DNA of 45,152 bases from Zopfochytrium polystomum (taxonomy: Eukaryota; Chytridiomycota; Chytridiomycetes; Chytridiales; Chytridiaceae), in the NCBI GenBank assembly GCA_025765615.1, contig JAIVFJ010000412.1, positions 1 to 45,152 of the forward strand. The letters run 5' to 3'. Position numbers and translations under genes: made by a program. Below are positions 18,443 to 28,832 of the stretch, piece after piece (within the stretch, counting starts at the first letter, position 1; each line of letters starts with the position of its first letter). The notes below the pieces were generated by a model. That model worked only from the letters and a program-made list of their open reading frames with translations. It searched no databases and was not told the DNA's origin.

Positions 18443-19164
18443 ATGGAGGCGCCCAAGAGGCGGAGGCTGACCTCCGAGCAGCTGCTCAATCGCCACGTCG
18501 ATGGTCTATCCGCACAAGCATCCAGGGCCAAGCCGATTTTGCTTGACCGCATCACAGGCTTCTCGTTCTTCGATTTTGCCCTCGAGATCGCCCTTTTATC
18601 TGCTGTAAAGAAGGGAGACGCGGATATGGCCCGCTGGCTGTTCAAATAAATGGATGCCGATGAAAGTAGATCCTTGCTGAATGAGGAAAGTCAAGGTCTC
18701 CTTCAAGTTGCCTGCGAAGGAGGCAATCCGTCCGTCGTAGGGTTTTTGCTGGACCAAGTATGGAAACGAAGCGATTCAGTTGGCCTGCTGCTTGCAGCTG
18801 CGGAATTCGGGGGGTGTCGACATCATTGAGTTATTCTTGAGTCGAGAAAGTCTGGAAAGTGGCGCCAATGCGATTGGCGAGCTCGACAATGATCACACTG
18901 GCTTGGCCGTGCTGACCGCTGCCATGCATGGGCAGATCGAGGCTGTGCAAGTGCTCCTTGATTATGGGGCGAATGTGGACAGAAAGGACGACGAACAGAA
19001 GACAGCGTTGCATTTCGCGTGCAGATATGGGTCCTACTGGAGTCTGGTGCAGTTGTTGTGCGGACAACTTGACGCCGATGGATTGTGCAAGGCGCGGTGT
19101 ACATGATAAGATCGTGGAGCTCTTGCGAAGCTGGCGAGCAGGCAGAAGAGCCAAAAAAAAGTAG
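18443..19164 (+). pseudogene. Ankyrin-repeat gene relic 2
   Basis: It starts at ATG after a good acceptor: MEAPKRRRLTSEQLLNRH, then DFALEIALLSAVKKGDADM. An in-frame TAA at 18647-18649 interrupts it, after which the same frame continues (LLNEESQGLLQVACEGGNP). A frameshift near 18800-18815 leads into VDIIELFLSRES and two good ankyrin units (LTAAMHGQIEAVQVLLDYG; KTALHFACRYGS). A further shift near 19080 reaches HDKIVELLRSW. It has at least one stop and two frameshifts. The basic KRRR start resembles a nuclear localisation signal. Closest visible relatives are the intact ankyrin genes in this window. Confidence 0.65.
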
Positions 19165-19927
19165 ATTTTATTTGGTAGTCAAAACTTTGTGGGTAGTCTT
19201 CATCGCTGCATTGAGAGTCGACCCGTCATTGAAATATAATTGTCAACGTACCCTCCGCGATCTACTCAGCGTGTACCCTGCTAGAACACCAGGGTTTCTT
19301 CGATGCGAGACCGTATCCAGCGCCATTGGGTCCTTTGAAGGATGGGCGCGGTTAAGGGGGAAATCAACCACGCATAGTAATAATCGCTTAGAAAGAGCAA
19401 TTAAAGCAATCACTAGCCTAGAAGAAGAGATACCCTCGGATTCTCGTTCTGGACTGAAAGGACGCATCAGGCTAGAAATGTGATTAGAGAATAAAGAGAA
19501 TAATAAGAACAATTAAGTTCTAAATTAAGAAACTCAGTTGCCTCACTCCTACCTCGTCCTCACGCCTCGAAGCTACGATCGTCTACCCTCTCAGTCAACT
19601 TAAAACCTAAACAATAATAAACACAACGTCAACGGCGGCAGCTCGGATCAGCAGGCTTCCGATGTAATCAGTGAGCCTACATCGACGGCGACCTCTCATA
19701 AGACGTGTGGGACAAATCGCGAAGCAAACACACGACGCCTAGAAGCTGGGACGCCCCGGCGGTGCGGGACTTCTGAGTTGTATTACACCGGGTTGTTGCT
19801 CGACTCCCCGCGCCTTGAATTCCATCGTACCGATGAAGTTGGAAAACGGGTCAAAGCAAAATCGACAAAGTGTGGGCAGATCCGTTTTTGAGAAAATTCG
19901 TAGATAGAACGGATCCACAACTGATCT
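19165..19927. other. Non-coding, AT-richer interval
   Basis: No recognised gene. One open frame (about 19085-19483) lacks any motif. The stretch at 19480-19530 is A/T-rich with AATAAT-like repeats. The right end probably contains the 3' untranslated region of the minus-strand ankyrin gene. Confidence 0.4.
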
Positions 19928-21472
19928 TCAGATTCCATTTCCTCTTTGAAATTCCGTTCCATCGCGCAATTGCCGCTGAAACAAGACCTCTACAATGTCT
20001 GAATGACCCTTTGCCTTTGCGGTTTCCATCGCCGTCATGTCCGCCTTATTCGCTTTATACATATTTGCACCCGCGTCCAACAGCACGATTACAACCTCAA
20101 GCCTGCCCCGCTCGCATGCGTGGTGCAACGCAGTCCTATCATACTCATCACAGCAATCTACATCGGTCCCGTAGTCCAGGTGCGCCTGCACGGTCTGCGC
20201 GAGCCCTCGCCGCGCAGCTTGTATCAGAGAAGAGGCCTCCATTGTCGCGTCCCCGAACCACTCGCAATTGTGGTTGGCAGCGCGGCACGACTGATGCATT
20301 GCTTTTCGATGCAAAAGCAGCTTGACGACCTCGGCGTGGCCCATTCTCGCCGCCACGTCGAACAATTCATCAAAGTCGCTGGTCTGCCACCCTTCGTCGA
20401 GGAGAAACTCGACGACGCTTTCACGACCCATAGCGCAGGCGGCGTACAGTGGACATTTGCTTTCCTCGACCCTGAGGTGCTTCGTGGTGTGGTCCGCATC
20501 AATATAGTTGCTGAGCCAGCGAACTACTTCGATCCGGTCGTGCGCAGCGTGCCGCAGTGCCTCCATGCCGACGTCGTCGCTATCAGCAGCGGTCGCACCT
20601 CGCGCAAGAGTTGCGAGGCGGGAGCCCCGCTCAAGCACAAATTGAAGTGTTTCGAGACATCCACTCTGGGCCGCGGCAATGGCGGCGTCTCGGTGAGCGA
20701 GATTCGCAGGGTTTGCACCGTGATCGAGGAGAACCTTTGCGGCGTCCGTGTGCCCATTTTGACAAGCAGCAAAGAAGGGGGTCGAGTCTCTCGTTACCAT
20801 CGACGTTGCGTTCACGTCTGCTCCTTTCATCACGAGATAATCGATAAGGTCGATCCTTCCGCGTAGAGCCGCGCAGTACAACGGATTTCTGCCCATGCAA
20901 TCCCTAGTGTCCAGGGAGGCGCCGTGCTTCACCAGCAATTTAACGATGTCCAGATGCCCGTAGCTGCAAGCGACGGTGAGGGGCGCAAGGCTTGGCAATT
21001 CCCTTCTTACGGCGTCTATGACCGGTTCGTCGTCGTCGTCGGCGTCCTCATTGAAACCGTTCACGTCGGCGCCGCATCCGACAAAGAACTCAGCCAGGTG
21101 CTGCAGGCCTCTGCAAGCCGCCCTGCACAGGCCCGCTGTTGCTGCGCGCCGATCCAAGCGGGGAAACTCTTGGCGGAGGATCAGCGTCTGGATCGCATCG
21201 ACGTTGGCGTCTGCGTTCTGGAGCAGCCATCCCAGCACGGCCTGCTCGCTGTGTCCGGCGACTGGCGCCGCGGCGGCGGCCGTCCCGACATCTCCGGCTG
21301 TTGTTGTTGTTGTTGGGTCGACGACGTATGCTCCGACGCCAACCAGGGTCCGGATAAGGAGGTCGAGCGGTGGCGGCGGCGGCCGGCTGCCGCTGGCGCC
21401 GTGGACGTGGCCGCCGTGGCCGTGCACGATCGACGGAGCGTGCGTCTGCGCCGCTGTCGTCCAGTCCATCAA
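19928..21472 (-). CDS. Ankyrin-repeat protein A, intact, single exon
   Basis: 514 residues. The N-terminus is His/Pro-rich, then conserved with protein B: PLDLLIRTLVGVGA, AVLGWLLQNADANVDAIQTL, ATAGLCRAACRGLQHLAEF. Ankyrin units run from about residue 165 to 500, for example LTVACSYGHLDIVKLLVKHG, NPLYCAALRGRIDLIDYLVM, TPFFAACQNGHTDAAKVLLD, CPLYAACAMGRESVVEFLLD, TALHHACERGRLEVVIVLLD and ADMTAMETAKAKGHSDIVEVL. There is an Asp-rich loop near residue 145 and a Cys/His/Trp patch (QSCRAANHNCEWF) between repeats. No signal peptide or membrane segment. Ankyrin repeats bind other proteins; the partner cannot be told. It is the closest relative in the window of the gene at 29949-31448 and lies in opposite orientation. 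No catalytic domain is attached. Confidence 0.88.
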   Translation of the reverse strand: MMDWTTAAQTHAPSIVHGHGGHVHGASGSRPPPPPLDLLIRTLVGVGAYVVDPTTTTTAGDVGTAAAAAPVAGHSEQAVLGWLLQNADANVDAIQTLILRQEFPRLDRRAATAGLCRAACRGLQHLAEFFVGCGADVNGFNEDADDDDEPVIDAVRRELPSLAPLTVACSYGHLDIVKLLVKHGASLDTRDCMGRNPLYCAALRGRIDLIDYLVMKGADVNATSMVTRDSTPFFAACQNGHTDAAKVLLDHGANPANLAHRDAAIAAAQSGCLETLQFVLERGSRLATLARGATAADSDDVGMEALRHAAHDRIEVVRWLSNYIDADHTTKHLRVEESKCPLYAACAMGRESVVEFLLDEGWQTSDFDELFDVAARMGHAEVVKLLLHRKAMHQSCRAANHNCEWFGDATMEASSLIQAARRGLAQTVQAHLDYGTDVDCCDEYDRTALHHACERGRLEVVIVLLDAGANMYKANKADMTAMETAKAKGHSDIVEVLFQRQLRDGTEFQRGNGI

Positions 21473-21714
21473 CGAACCCTGAAAAGTCTCCTTTTGTTTG
21501 TTTTTTTAAAAAACTTTGACCGACACAACACACTTGACAGACACCCACCCACCATTCCCACCACTTCGAACTTTCCGCGTGTCCGCCTCTCTGCGCTTGC
21601 TGCTCAATCCAGTCCATTACGCGCTGCCTGACCATGATAATGTATGATAATGGGCCTCGTCAAATTTTTTTAACCCCTTTTTAGAAGAACACGGAAGAGA
21701 TCTTTGGGCCAACG

Positions 21715-22014
21715 TCAAGCGGTCCCACCACCACCATCACCACGTGCACCCACGTCGCAGGCGGCGTACATATGCAGTGGACAAGCTTTTTTACGGTTGC
21801 CCCACCTGGACGCGCTTCTGGACGTGGTGTCCCACATACTTATATAGTTGTGGAGCAAGAAGAGCCATTTCGAGCGGGTCCATTTGCGCAGTGCGTCTTC
21901 GTTGGCAGCCTCTACCAAATGCGCCTCTTTCGACAACTTACACCACCACCCCGCCAAGAGTTGCGAAGGTTGAAGTCCTTGTTCAAGTGCGATCAAGTGT
22001 TTCCACTGACCCAC
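21715..22014 (-). pseudogene. Ankyrin-repeat gene relic 3
   Basis: A 99-codon minus frame follows the middle of ankyrin proteins A and B: VEAANEDALRKW matches the A/B stretch before RLDVVRWLSNY, then LLHNYISMWDTT, and ACPLHMYAACDVGA matches SKCPLYAACAMGR. It is only a fragment, with no repeats on either side. It lies just upstream of intact protein A in the same orientation, as expected from an old tandem duplication. Confidence 0.5.
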
Positions 22015-22461
22015 TTTGGGGGTGTTGAGGTTGTGAGTCGGCTAAGGGATAAGCGGCCGAAAACTTCGAGCTTTGAGGCGCAGAAAAAAGGATGGGAGCG
22101 CTGAAACTTTGTGGAAGTCGGCTTGGTTAACGAGAGAAGTGGATCAAACACAAGAACATGCAAGGCCTAGGCCTGCGTATGATCGAAAATCCGTATTATG
22201 CAAACAGAACCTGGCTAGAAAGCGGAGGTGTTGAGGCCAGATGGCACCAATGCGAACGAAAGGGAAAAAAGTAGAACAAACGCGAAGCATAAGTCGAAAG
22301 AACCTTTTTCCCTGCCGCCACTCCCCTCGCGCTCTTCACCGCATGATGTGGACCGCTGAAAGAGCATCACCGTATGACGCAGAGCACAGAAAGAGCGACC
22401 TTTCCACGCTGGGAAGAACAAAAATAAACAAAAACTATCCACATACAAAAAAAAAACCCCC
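22015..22461. other. No recognised gene
   Basis: Between the ankyrin relic and the 3' end of the secreted-protein gene. A-rich patch at about 22448-22457. The open frames here are antisense or short and carry no motif. Confidence 0.4.
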
Positions 22462-23543
22462 TCATGGCGCAGCCGGAGCCGCGGCGGCGGGGTCCGCCGC
22501 GCCCTCCGCAGGCGCAGCAACAGGCGCCGCATCCGCAGCGGGCGCAGGAGCCACCTTCGCCGGAGCATCGGCGGCGGGCGACCCGGCGGCGGGAGCAGCC
22601 GGGGCAGCAGCAGGAGCTCCCGCTTTATCTGTCGGTTTCTTGTCGTTGCCAGCGGCGACTTCGTCCTCCTTGGTCTTCTTTCCTTCCTTGTCATCATTCT
22701 TCTTCTCGGAGGACTCAGCCGCCTTCGTGGCGTCCTTCTGGGAAGTCCTCGTCGGCAGGTCAGACGCGGCTTTCCCCTTGGCTTCGGACGGCGCGGCTTT
22801 CGACGGCGTTGCCTTCTCGCAGTCTAGAATGTATTTTCAAAGAGTGTAGTCGGTGTGTGTGAGACACAAACCCAGTGGTGGAAGAAGGAAATAAAGTGGG
22901 GGTAACCAAAGGCACTCAACTGAGGGCCGAGTACATTCCAGCTAGATCCTTGTACTGTTTCCCGTCGACGAGCTTTTGGCAGACGCTTCGGTAGTTGTTG
23001 CCTTTAAAGTTCTTTTGCTGTTCGCCGCAGTTGTAGCTGTGGGGGTGGGGTGGGGAGGCTGTTTAGGCGAACCAAGAACAAGACTCCCAACGGACCCAGC
23101 TTTCTTGTGAGCATCCCACGCGAGGTCGAACGCGCCTCGGTTGTCTCGCCTTTACGAAGCGAAGAGAAATAGTGAGCAACATGGTTCTGCCCCGACGACG
23201 AAGAACCCGATCCCCATCGCAAAGAAGAAGAGATGTCTTACTTTTCGCACAGCTTCGCGATGCCGACGTCGACCTCGCAGAGGTCGTAACGCCTCAGCCA
23301 GCTGGTGACGGAGACCATGCCGACGACGCAGTCCGAGTTTCTCGAGTGGGTCTCGCCCTTTTTTTGGTGGGTGCGGGCAGGTAGGATCTTGTCGGAGGCG
23401 GGGAGCTTCGCAAAGCGATGGAGGAGGGGAATGGGCTCGGCGTGAACGCCGGCGGAGACCATAACCAGGGCGGCGAGGACGGCCGCGGCGGCGAGGATTA
23501 GGGCGGCTGGGCGGCTGCGGCGGGGCGACGAAGGCGAAGCCAT
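22462..23543 (-). CDS. Secreted Cys-containing protein with Ala/Pro/Lys-rich tail
   Basis: Exons on the minus strand: 23543-23242, 23036-22921 and 22823-22462, phases consistent. Residues 1-36 form a signal peptide or anchor (basic MASPSSPRRSRP, then ALILAAAAVLAALVMVSAG, likely cut after HAE). A compact domain with six cysteines follows (SDCVVGM, YDLCEVDVGIAKLCE, YNCGEQQKNFKGNNYRSVC, LNCEK). The C-terminal third is low complexity: Lys/Glu-rich (SSEKKNDDKEGKKTKEDE), then Ala/Pro repeats (PAAAPAAPAAGSPAADAP) ending at the stop. The second donor (GTTGAG) is weak. I do not recognise the Cys domain. Secretion to wall or medium is an inference from the signal peptide. Confidence 0.7.
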
Positions 23544-23625
23544 TTCACGGTGGGCGATGAATTATAGATGCAAAACCGCTCCCGACAGACAACGGAGAGT
23601 TTCATCGCATGGGCTTAGCCATACG

Positions 23626-23668
23626 CGCCGTTCTCTCTCTCTCGCTCCCTCTCACTCTCTCACTCTCA

Positions 23669-23713
<45 letters not shown>
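23626..23713. repeat. CT microsatellite
   Basis: (CT)n about 85 bp long with a few interruptions, just upstream of the secreted-protein ATG, so it lies in its promoter or leader. An A-rich run (23819-23860) follows about 100 bp away. Confidence 0.85.
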
Positions 23714-23721
<8 letters not shown>

Positions 23722-24274
23722 CCACTTTCTGTCAAAGTGGTCTTGGTCAAAAACCAAACAAAACATGCAAAAAAGCCAATCTTTTTTCCGGCGCAAAACC
23801 GAAGAAACACGATTACGTCAAAAAAAAAAAAAAAAAGAAAAAAGAAAAAGAAGAAGAAGTAGAGCATGTTGTTGAGTCTCGTCAGTGGTTGAAGGCCGGA
23901 ATGGTACAGCAAAGTCAAGAGGAAAGGCCAGCGGGTTTGGGCGGGCAAGCTCGGACAATAAGCTGTAGAGTAAACTCAAGCAACTTGGTGAGCTGCTGCT
24001 GATTTACCCCCAAGTACGTACGACCCTCGACCCACAGCAGCAGCCACACCTTCCACATGGGCGGTCGTTTTGGGTTTGTCTCGGTTCGTCAAAAGTGTGG
24101 AAGCGATCCACATTCACAATCTCAAGAGATCGACCACCCACCCCTCGAGCAACGCACGGCAGCTCGCCCCCACGGAAACGCAGTCGGAGGAAAGGGCGAT
24201 TTCGCAAGTGACACCGGCATAGGGCCCTACTCCACCGCATACGCACACCCCCCTCGCCACCCATCCACCCAGCA
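23714..24274. other. Intergenic region between divergent genes
   Basis: It separates the secreted-protein gene (minus) from the UBL3-like gene (plus), so it should contain both promoters. Apart from the A-rich run at 23819-23860 I see no distinct element. A minus frame at 24004-24423 is antisense to the UBL3-like first exon and has no motif. Confidence 0.4.
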
Positions 24275-25013
24275 ATGACAGATCTGTCCGCCGGCCCTGC
24301 TGCGCCGCCATCGACACCACCAGCAGACGTGCCCGCCGACAAAGTGAACCTGCGCCTGCTCCTCGTCAGCGGCCAAAAGTCAGACTTGCTCGTTAGCCCG
24401 TCCGACCGCATTGACGCGGTCAAGCAGGCCGTCTACGCCGCCTGGCCAAAAGGTGTGGTGTGGTGTATGGAGGAACTCTTTGTGTGTGTGTTTGTTGTGT
24501 CGGGTTGGAATCCTGCCCGTGAACCGCTCCCCTGGTGATCGTGAAAACGAAAGCACAAGATCTAACGATCGAATCATGATCTCTATCTGCGATCTCTTGT
24601 GTAGAGTGGACAGAGGAGGTGCCGGCGGGCCCTGGGAACCTTCGGATCTTGCTGCGCGGCAAGTTCCTCGAGGACGCGACGACGATCAAAGGTAAAGTTG
24701 TGTCCTCGCAACCACCCTTCCGCAGCTGATGTCCGCCTTCGACCACACAGCTGCGCAGATCCCTGCTGGAGAGACCACGATCGTGCATTTGCTCATACGG
24801 CCGGATGCGGCGCGGGCGGCTCCCGCTGGTGAGATCCGATTTTTGGGGATCTTTGTTTGGCGTCCAAACCTTGTTGGTTGGTTTCTGACAATTGCTTAAC
24901 AACCCGCACCTGTCCTGTCAACGACGGTATCGCTCCCAGCAAACGCCCCGGCAAAGAACGAGCCGGAGAATCGGCCGGAGGGACGCGGCGGGTGCCAGTG
25001 CGCGATTTTGTAG
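24275..25013 (+). CDS. UBL3-like membrane-anchored ubiquitin-fold protein
   Basis: Four exons, 24275-24452, 24605-24691, 24751-24828 and 24940-25013, join in phase to 138 residues. A Pro/Ala-rich N-terminus leads into a ubiquitin fold: KVNLRLLLVSGQKSDLLVSP, DRIDAVKQAVYAAWPKEW, LRILLRGKFLEDATTIK, TTIVHLLIRPD. The C-terminus ends in a prenylation box, CQCAIL: CaaX with Leu last, which favours geranylgeranylation; the Cys two residues before it could be palmitoylated. In UBL3/MUB proteins this lipid anchor holds the ubiquitin fold on membranes, where it can recruit E2 enzymes or help sort proteins into vesicles. There is no terminal Gly-Gly, so it is not a conjugated modifier. Intron positions fall inside the fold. 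Identification is firm from order and CaaX end. Confidence 0.88.
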
Positions 25014-25339
25014 TGTTTTTGGTTCCCACGCCACCACGCCACCACGCGCTTACTTTGTTTCCCATTCGTTTTTCAGTCGGCTTTTTTTCTTTTTTTTTTG
25101 TTTTTTTTTTTTTTTGTTTTATTGGTTTCCAATCTTTTGATTTGCTTCTCGGCGTTTTTGTTTTTATTATATTGGTCCCTCGCCTATGGCCACAACATGT
25201 CGAGTTCTGGTTGCGTGCTTCCATGCGCTGAAATCTGGTTCCACCGCTTTTGCTTGCTCAGGGGAACGAAGTTATCAACCAAGGAGATCGTCCCGACCAT
25301 TCGAACGATCCCGTGGCTTTCTTCTCACTGATTGGATGC
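25014..25339. other. 3' flank of UBL3-like gene
   Basis: T-rich tract (25083-25130) consistent with a 3' untranslated or terminator region. No gene seen. Confidence 0.45.
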
Positions 25340-26389
25340 AGTCGTACTTTATTTTGTGAAAGGAGGCGGCATGATCAACCTGCACAAGTCCTTCCTCAAC
25401 AAGTGACTGGATGTGGTGTAGCAAAGTTGAATGTGCTTGGAGTGGTCTGTATGAAGATTGTTCACTGTCATGTGGATCGACAGTGTGTTGTCCTCATAAA
25501 GAGTCAGCAGTAGCTTGATGGGAGTTGAACAATGCGTCTGCATATCTGACAGGTTGAGGGTTGCTGTCTGCACTGCAGCAAAGTCTAACTGTGGCAGTGG
25601 CCTTGACATACCCAACGACCTCCAACAGCTCATGGGTGAGCTTGGAGGTGGTCTTGAGTGGTGTGCCTTGAGGCCTCACAGTACCATACTCAGCCTCAAA
25701 TCGAGATAGAAAGTTTCAGATAAGTTAGCTTGGTGAACGATTGTGACGTTTGAATCACCGGAGAATGTAGGTGAGCTTTCGGAGCTCCTGAAGCTTGAAC
25801 TCCACCTTGAAGGCAGCAATCACATCCTTGATGGCAGTGGTGTGACCAAACCAGGGAAGGTTATCGACCGACATGAGGATGAACCAAAGTCAGAGCTGGC
25901 TCTGATGTCAGAACAAGCATGGATTGCCCAACTTTGCTGGAATCCCTTTGACCATAAGTGTGCTGCAAGGTGCAGGTACCAAGTCTTTCATGATGTTTGT
26001 GTTGGGTGGAGCTGTGGCTTCCATGAACACACCCATGCAGCAGAGCATGCTCGGTTTGCACGCTTTGGCCTCTCTCCACTCCATGGCGAAGGGTGAGGCC
26101 ATGGCCTCCTTGTGCGTCAGTGAATCCTCGTACATGTCAGGCAACACTTGAACTGTGTTGGAGTTTACATTGAAAGCGAGGATTGGTCTGCTGTCTGAGT
26201 ATGACATGTAGACAGATTGAATGTCGATGCTGCTGTCAGAGTCCTCATACAGTCTGCACACAGATAATGCATCTGGCACATCAGGAGCACTCTCAGCAGC
26301 AGGTGGGTTACTTGGCATGGCTGGTTCCCTTGCATTTCTGGGCCTTCCACCCCTAGCAATGTGAGTGTCCCAGGCTTGCAGAGCACCCC

Positions 26390-26421
<32 letters not shown>

Positions 26422-26470
26422 CACAGGGCTCTCGCCATCTATGGTCACCAGAACCTCCACACTGGACTGA
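25340..26470 (-). pseudogene. Ty1/Copia polymerase relic
   Basis: Broken minus-strand frames match Copia pol in order. SLTHKEAMASPFAMEWREA (about 26040-26120) resembles the start of the Copia reverse transcriptase. SVDNLPWFGHTTAIKDVIAA and EFKLQELRKLTYIL (about 25750-25880) resemble the YVDD block, with Asp-Asp altered to Asp-Asn and Tyr lost. LYEDNTLSIHMTVNNLH and SKHIQLCY (about 25420-25520) resemble the RNase H end. Most of the catalytic region is missing and frames shift. It is clearly dead. A 30-C homopolymer (26391-26420) interrupts the upstream part. Confidence 0.7.
26391..26420. repeat. Poly-C run
   Basis: About 30 consecutive C within the Copia relic. Unusual in length for C/G and a likely site of sequence error. 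Confidence 0.9.
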
Positions 26471-26759
26471 GAACCCAAGTCTACGAAGCTGCTGGAAGTA
26501 CAGTCCCCAACCATCCCAGTGTGGGCTATGGCTGTTCACAGAGACACTAGTTTGCGTCAGGATGGATCCAGAAATGCCATTTTTTTGCTAAACAGAATCT
26601 CTGGAGCCATTCTTTTCCAGAGGGTATGGGGATTGAAACCAAAGACAAGAAAAAGGGTGGTGGGAGCTCCCATTTTTCAAGAATGGTGTAAACAGTCTAC
26701 TCTGAGTGAGTGCCTTTGGCGCCATCCACAACCTAAATCAGCTAAAGAGAAAAAAACTC

Positions 26760-27067
26760 TGTTATGAATTATTAATACATAATGATGATATGCATGCTGT
26801 AATAGTTGCTAGGCAAGCGTGACTGGCACAGGGTAAAAACCTCTCCAATATTATCTGCTTGAGCAGAGGAAGGAGGAAAACTGTTTACACTGGGTTTCTG
26901 TTCCACTTAATACTCAGAGTACTTGTCATCAGTGGAAGCCAGCGCCTGGGTCTGCATTGGTGGTGGCTTGCTCTCCCATGGGCATTGTGAGAACGATATC
27001 TGACAGTCACAATAGGTTTAGGTCCGTCTTGTGCCTCTTGCTGCTAACCAGTCAGTTCCGCCTAACA
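26760..27067 (+). repeat. LTR-like repeat, copy A
   Basis: 308 bp bounded by TGTTA...TAACA, a perfect 5-bp inverted terminus of LTR style. It contains CTGCTTGAGCAG (self-complementary) followed by AGG-rich sequence. Related copies are at 27307-27522 (truncated) and about 39245-39468. No 5-bp target duplication is visible (AACTC versus AATGG). Probably a solo LTR or part of an old element, perhaps the Copia relic next to it, but the link is not shown. Confidence 0.6.
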
Positions 27068-27306
27068 AATGGGAGCTGGTGCATCCAGTTATTGCCAAAG
27101 ATGTTGGGGATTGAAGCAAGTGACAAGGGAAATGGTGACACACTACCCTGAGAGAAGGGGGGTCTGAACCCAGTGAAGACCAGGCCCACCAGAGGCCACA
27201 GGAGCCAACAGCCAGGGAGAAGGGGGCATTCCTGAGAGACGATTCAAGTGGAGATGTGTGTTTGTGGGTGGTCCTTCTCCCCAACTTGGGGGTAAGAGAA
27301 AAACTC

Positions 27307-27522
27307 TGCTATGAAGAATTGATACATAATGATGACATGCACTCTATAATAGTTGCTAGGCAAGCATGACAAGCACAGGGTAAAAGCCTCTCCTATATTA
27401 TCTGCTTGAGCAGAGGAGGAGGAAAACTGTTTACACCAGATTTCCCATTCCACTTAATACTTGGAGTATTTGTCAACAGGGCAAGCCAGTGCCTAGGTCT
27501 GCATTGGCAGTGGCTTGCTCTA
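27307..27522 (+). repeat. LTR-like repeat, copy B (truncated)
   Basis: Similar to copy A from TGCTATGAA to GGCTTGCTC, where it stops at the TA next to the left end of the Tc1 relic. The sequence before copies A and B is also similar (AGAGAAAAACTC), and GGGGATTGAA motifs before A and between A and B suggest a tandem duplication of about 500 bp. Confidence 0.55.
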
Positions 27523-28828
27523 AGCCAGGGGAAGAAAGTCTTCAGACACTTGGACAAAATTAAAAAAAAAGGCACCAGTTCAAACCCTTTTATTCACACT
27601 TTCCAAAAAAAAAGTTGGAACAGTAAAATGTGTGTAAGGGGCAGCTACCTCAATATTTGGTAGAACCAACCTTTGTTTTTGATTACAGCCTTGATTCTCC
27701 TTGGCATACTTTCAACTAAACGTTGAAGGAACAATGGGGAAATTTTGCTCCATGCGCTTGCAACTGATTTTTTCAATGCTGGAATCCTGAGGGGCGATCC
27801 TTTTGCACTGTTAGTTTCAGGTATTCCCAGAGATGCTCGATTGGGTTTAGATCTGGGCTCTGTGCAGGCCAGTCCAGAACTTTCAATCCACGTTTCTGAA
27901 ACCATTGTCCCACTTTCACTGCTTTGTGAGCTGGTGCATTGTCTTGCTGATAGGTTATATTGGCAGTCACGTCCTATTGGTAGTCCATTTTTATATCCAT
28001 ACAGTCCAGAAAACCCTCAAACTCCACATCCAGAATGTCAAGATACTTGGATGAGTTGAGTCTGCTGTCGATGAACAAAAGCATCCTGGGTTCGAACCCA
28101 TGAAACAACCCCAAATAGAGAAAAATTCCTGACCACTCTTGCATGAAGCTCTCCTCCATACCCAGACCTTGCTCTGCTTCCCAGTTTCGAAAGTTGCCTC
28201 GTCAGTCCAGATAACTTTGGCCCTGTCAGGAACAGGGCAGGACAGGACAAGGCAGACAAGGAACTGAGAGGAGTGATGATTGTATTGGAAACAATAATTC
28301 AGTTGAGGGATGGGACAGGTCCCCCATCCCCCTTTTATACCTTTTGAGAGTGTTCCTTGTCAAGACTCAAAGAAAGTTCCAGAAAGAGCAATTAGTAATA
28401 CAATGATACCAATGATACCAATGACAAAAAGACAAGTCAGGAAAGCAAAGAAGGTTCCAGAAGGTTCCACAAGGTGCCTTTTGTTGCCCAAGCCAGATAT
28501 CGTAGATTGTAGACTGAGATCTTTTTTGGCCGTCCAATGTGTGGGAGATCCACCAGGCTTCCTGCATTGTCAAAACCTTGTATGATACTATGGGCATTTG
28601 ATCGCTTGATTGGTTCGCTGATCCTGCGAATGCTCCATCCCTTCTCATGCAAGTTGACAACTGTCTTGCTTGTTGCAGCATTGTGCTTTGTGTGATGCTG
28701 TTTCTCCATGCTGAATTTGTATGTGATCTTGGGGACGGTGATGGCAGCGGGAGCTGCAGATTGGGTGGTGGTGGCAGGAGGATGAGGCTGTTTTGACAAG
28801 GCGTCTGAAGACTTTTTTCCTCCCACTG
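27523..28828 (-). mobile_element. Tc1/mariner element relic, interrupted by an LTR fragment
   Basis: Minus-strand transposase blocks: N-terminal helix-turn-helix region (ATSKTVVNLHEKGWSIRRI, GRPKKISVYNLRYLA) at about 28500-28700; KVIWTDEATFETGK-like traces at about 28130-28220; the second catalytic region QQDNAPAHKAVKVGQWF, WPAQSPDLNPIEHLW at about 27790-27960; the C-terminal ESMPRRIKAVIKNKG at about 27650-27710. The ends are inverted: AAAGTCTTCAGACACTTGGA (left, 27536 on) and AAAGTCTTCAGACGCCTTG (right, read on minus from about 28816), with TA at 27521-27522 and 28829-28830. Frames are shifted, and 28224-28475 is foreign LTR sequence replacing part of the catalytic domain. The element is dead. 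Confidence 0.75.
28224..28475 (-). repeat. Truncated LTR of the chromovirus family
   Basis: 252 bp, homologous to the promoter-proximal and 5'-leader part of the LTRs at 2189-2546 and 8945-9307, in minus orientation. It starts at TGTCAGGAAC, keeps the TATA box, the start region and the proximal heat-shock-like box, but most of the distal GAA/TTC array is missing. Its position inside the Tc1 transposase shows the family was active after that Tc1 copy landed. Confidence 0.9.
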
Positions 28829-28832
28829 TACA

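Noticed and set aside
19085..19483. 132-codon plus ORF
   Set aside because: It begins inside the ankyrin relic in another frame and has no recognised motif.
28088..28099. Perfect palindrome GGGTTCGAACCC resembling a tRNA B box
   Set aside because: It lies in Tc1 transposase coding sequence (region reading GSNPGCF) and has no A box at tRNA spacing.
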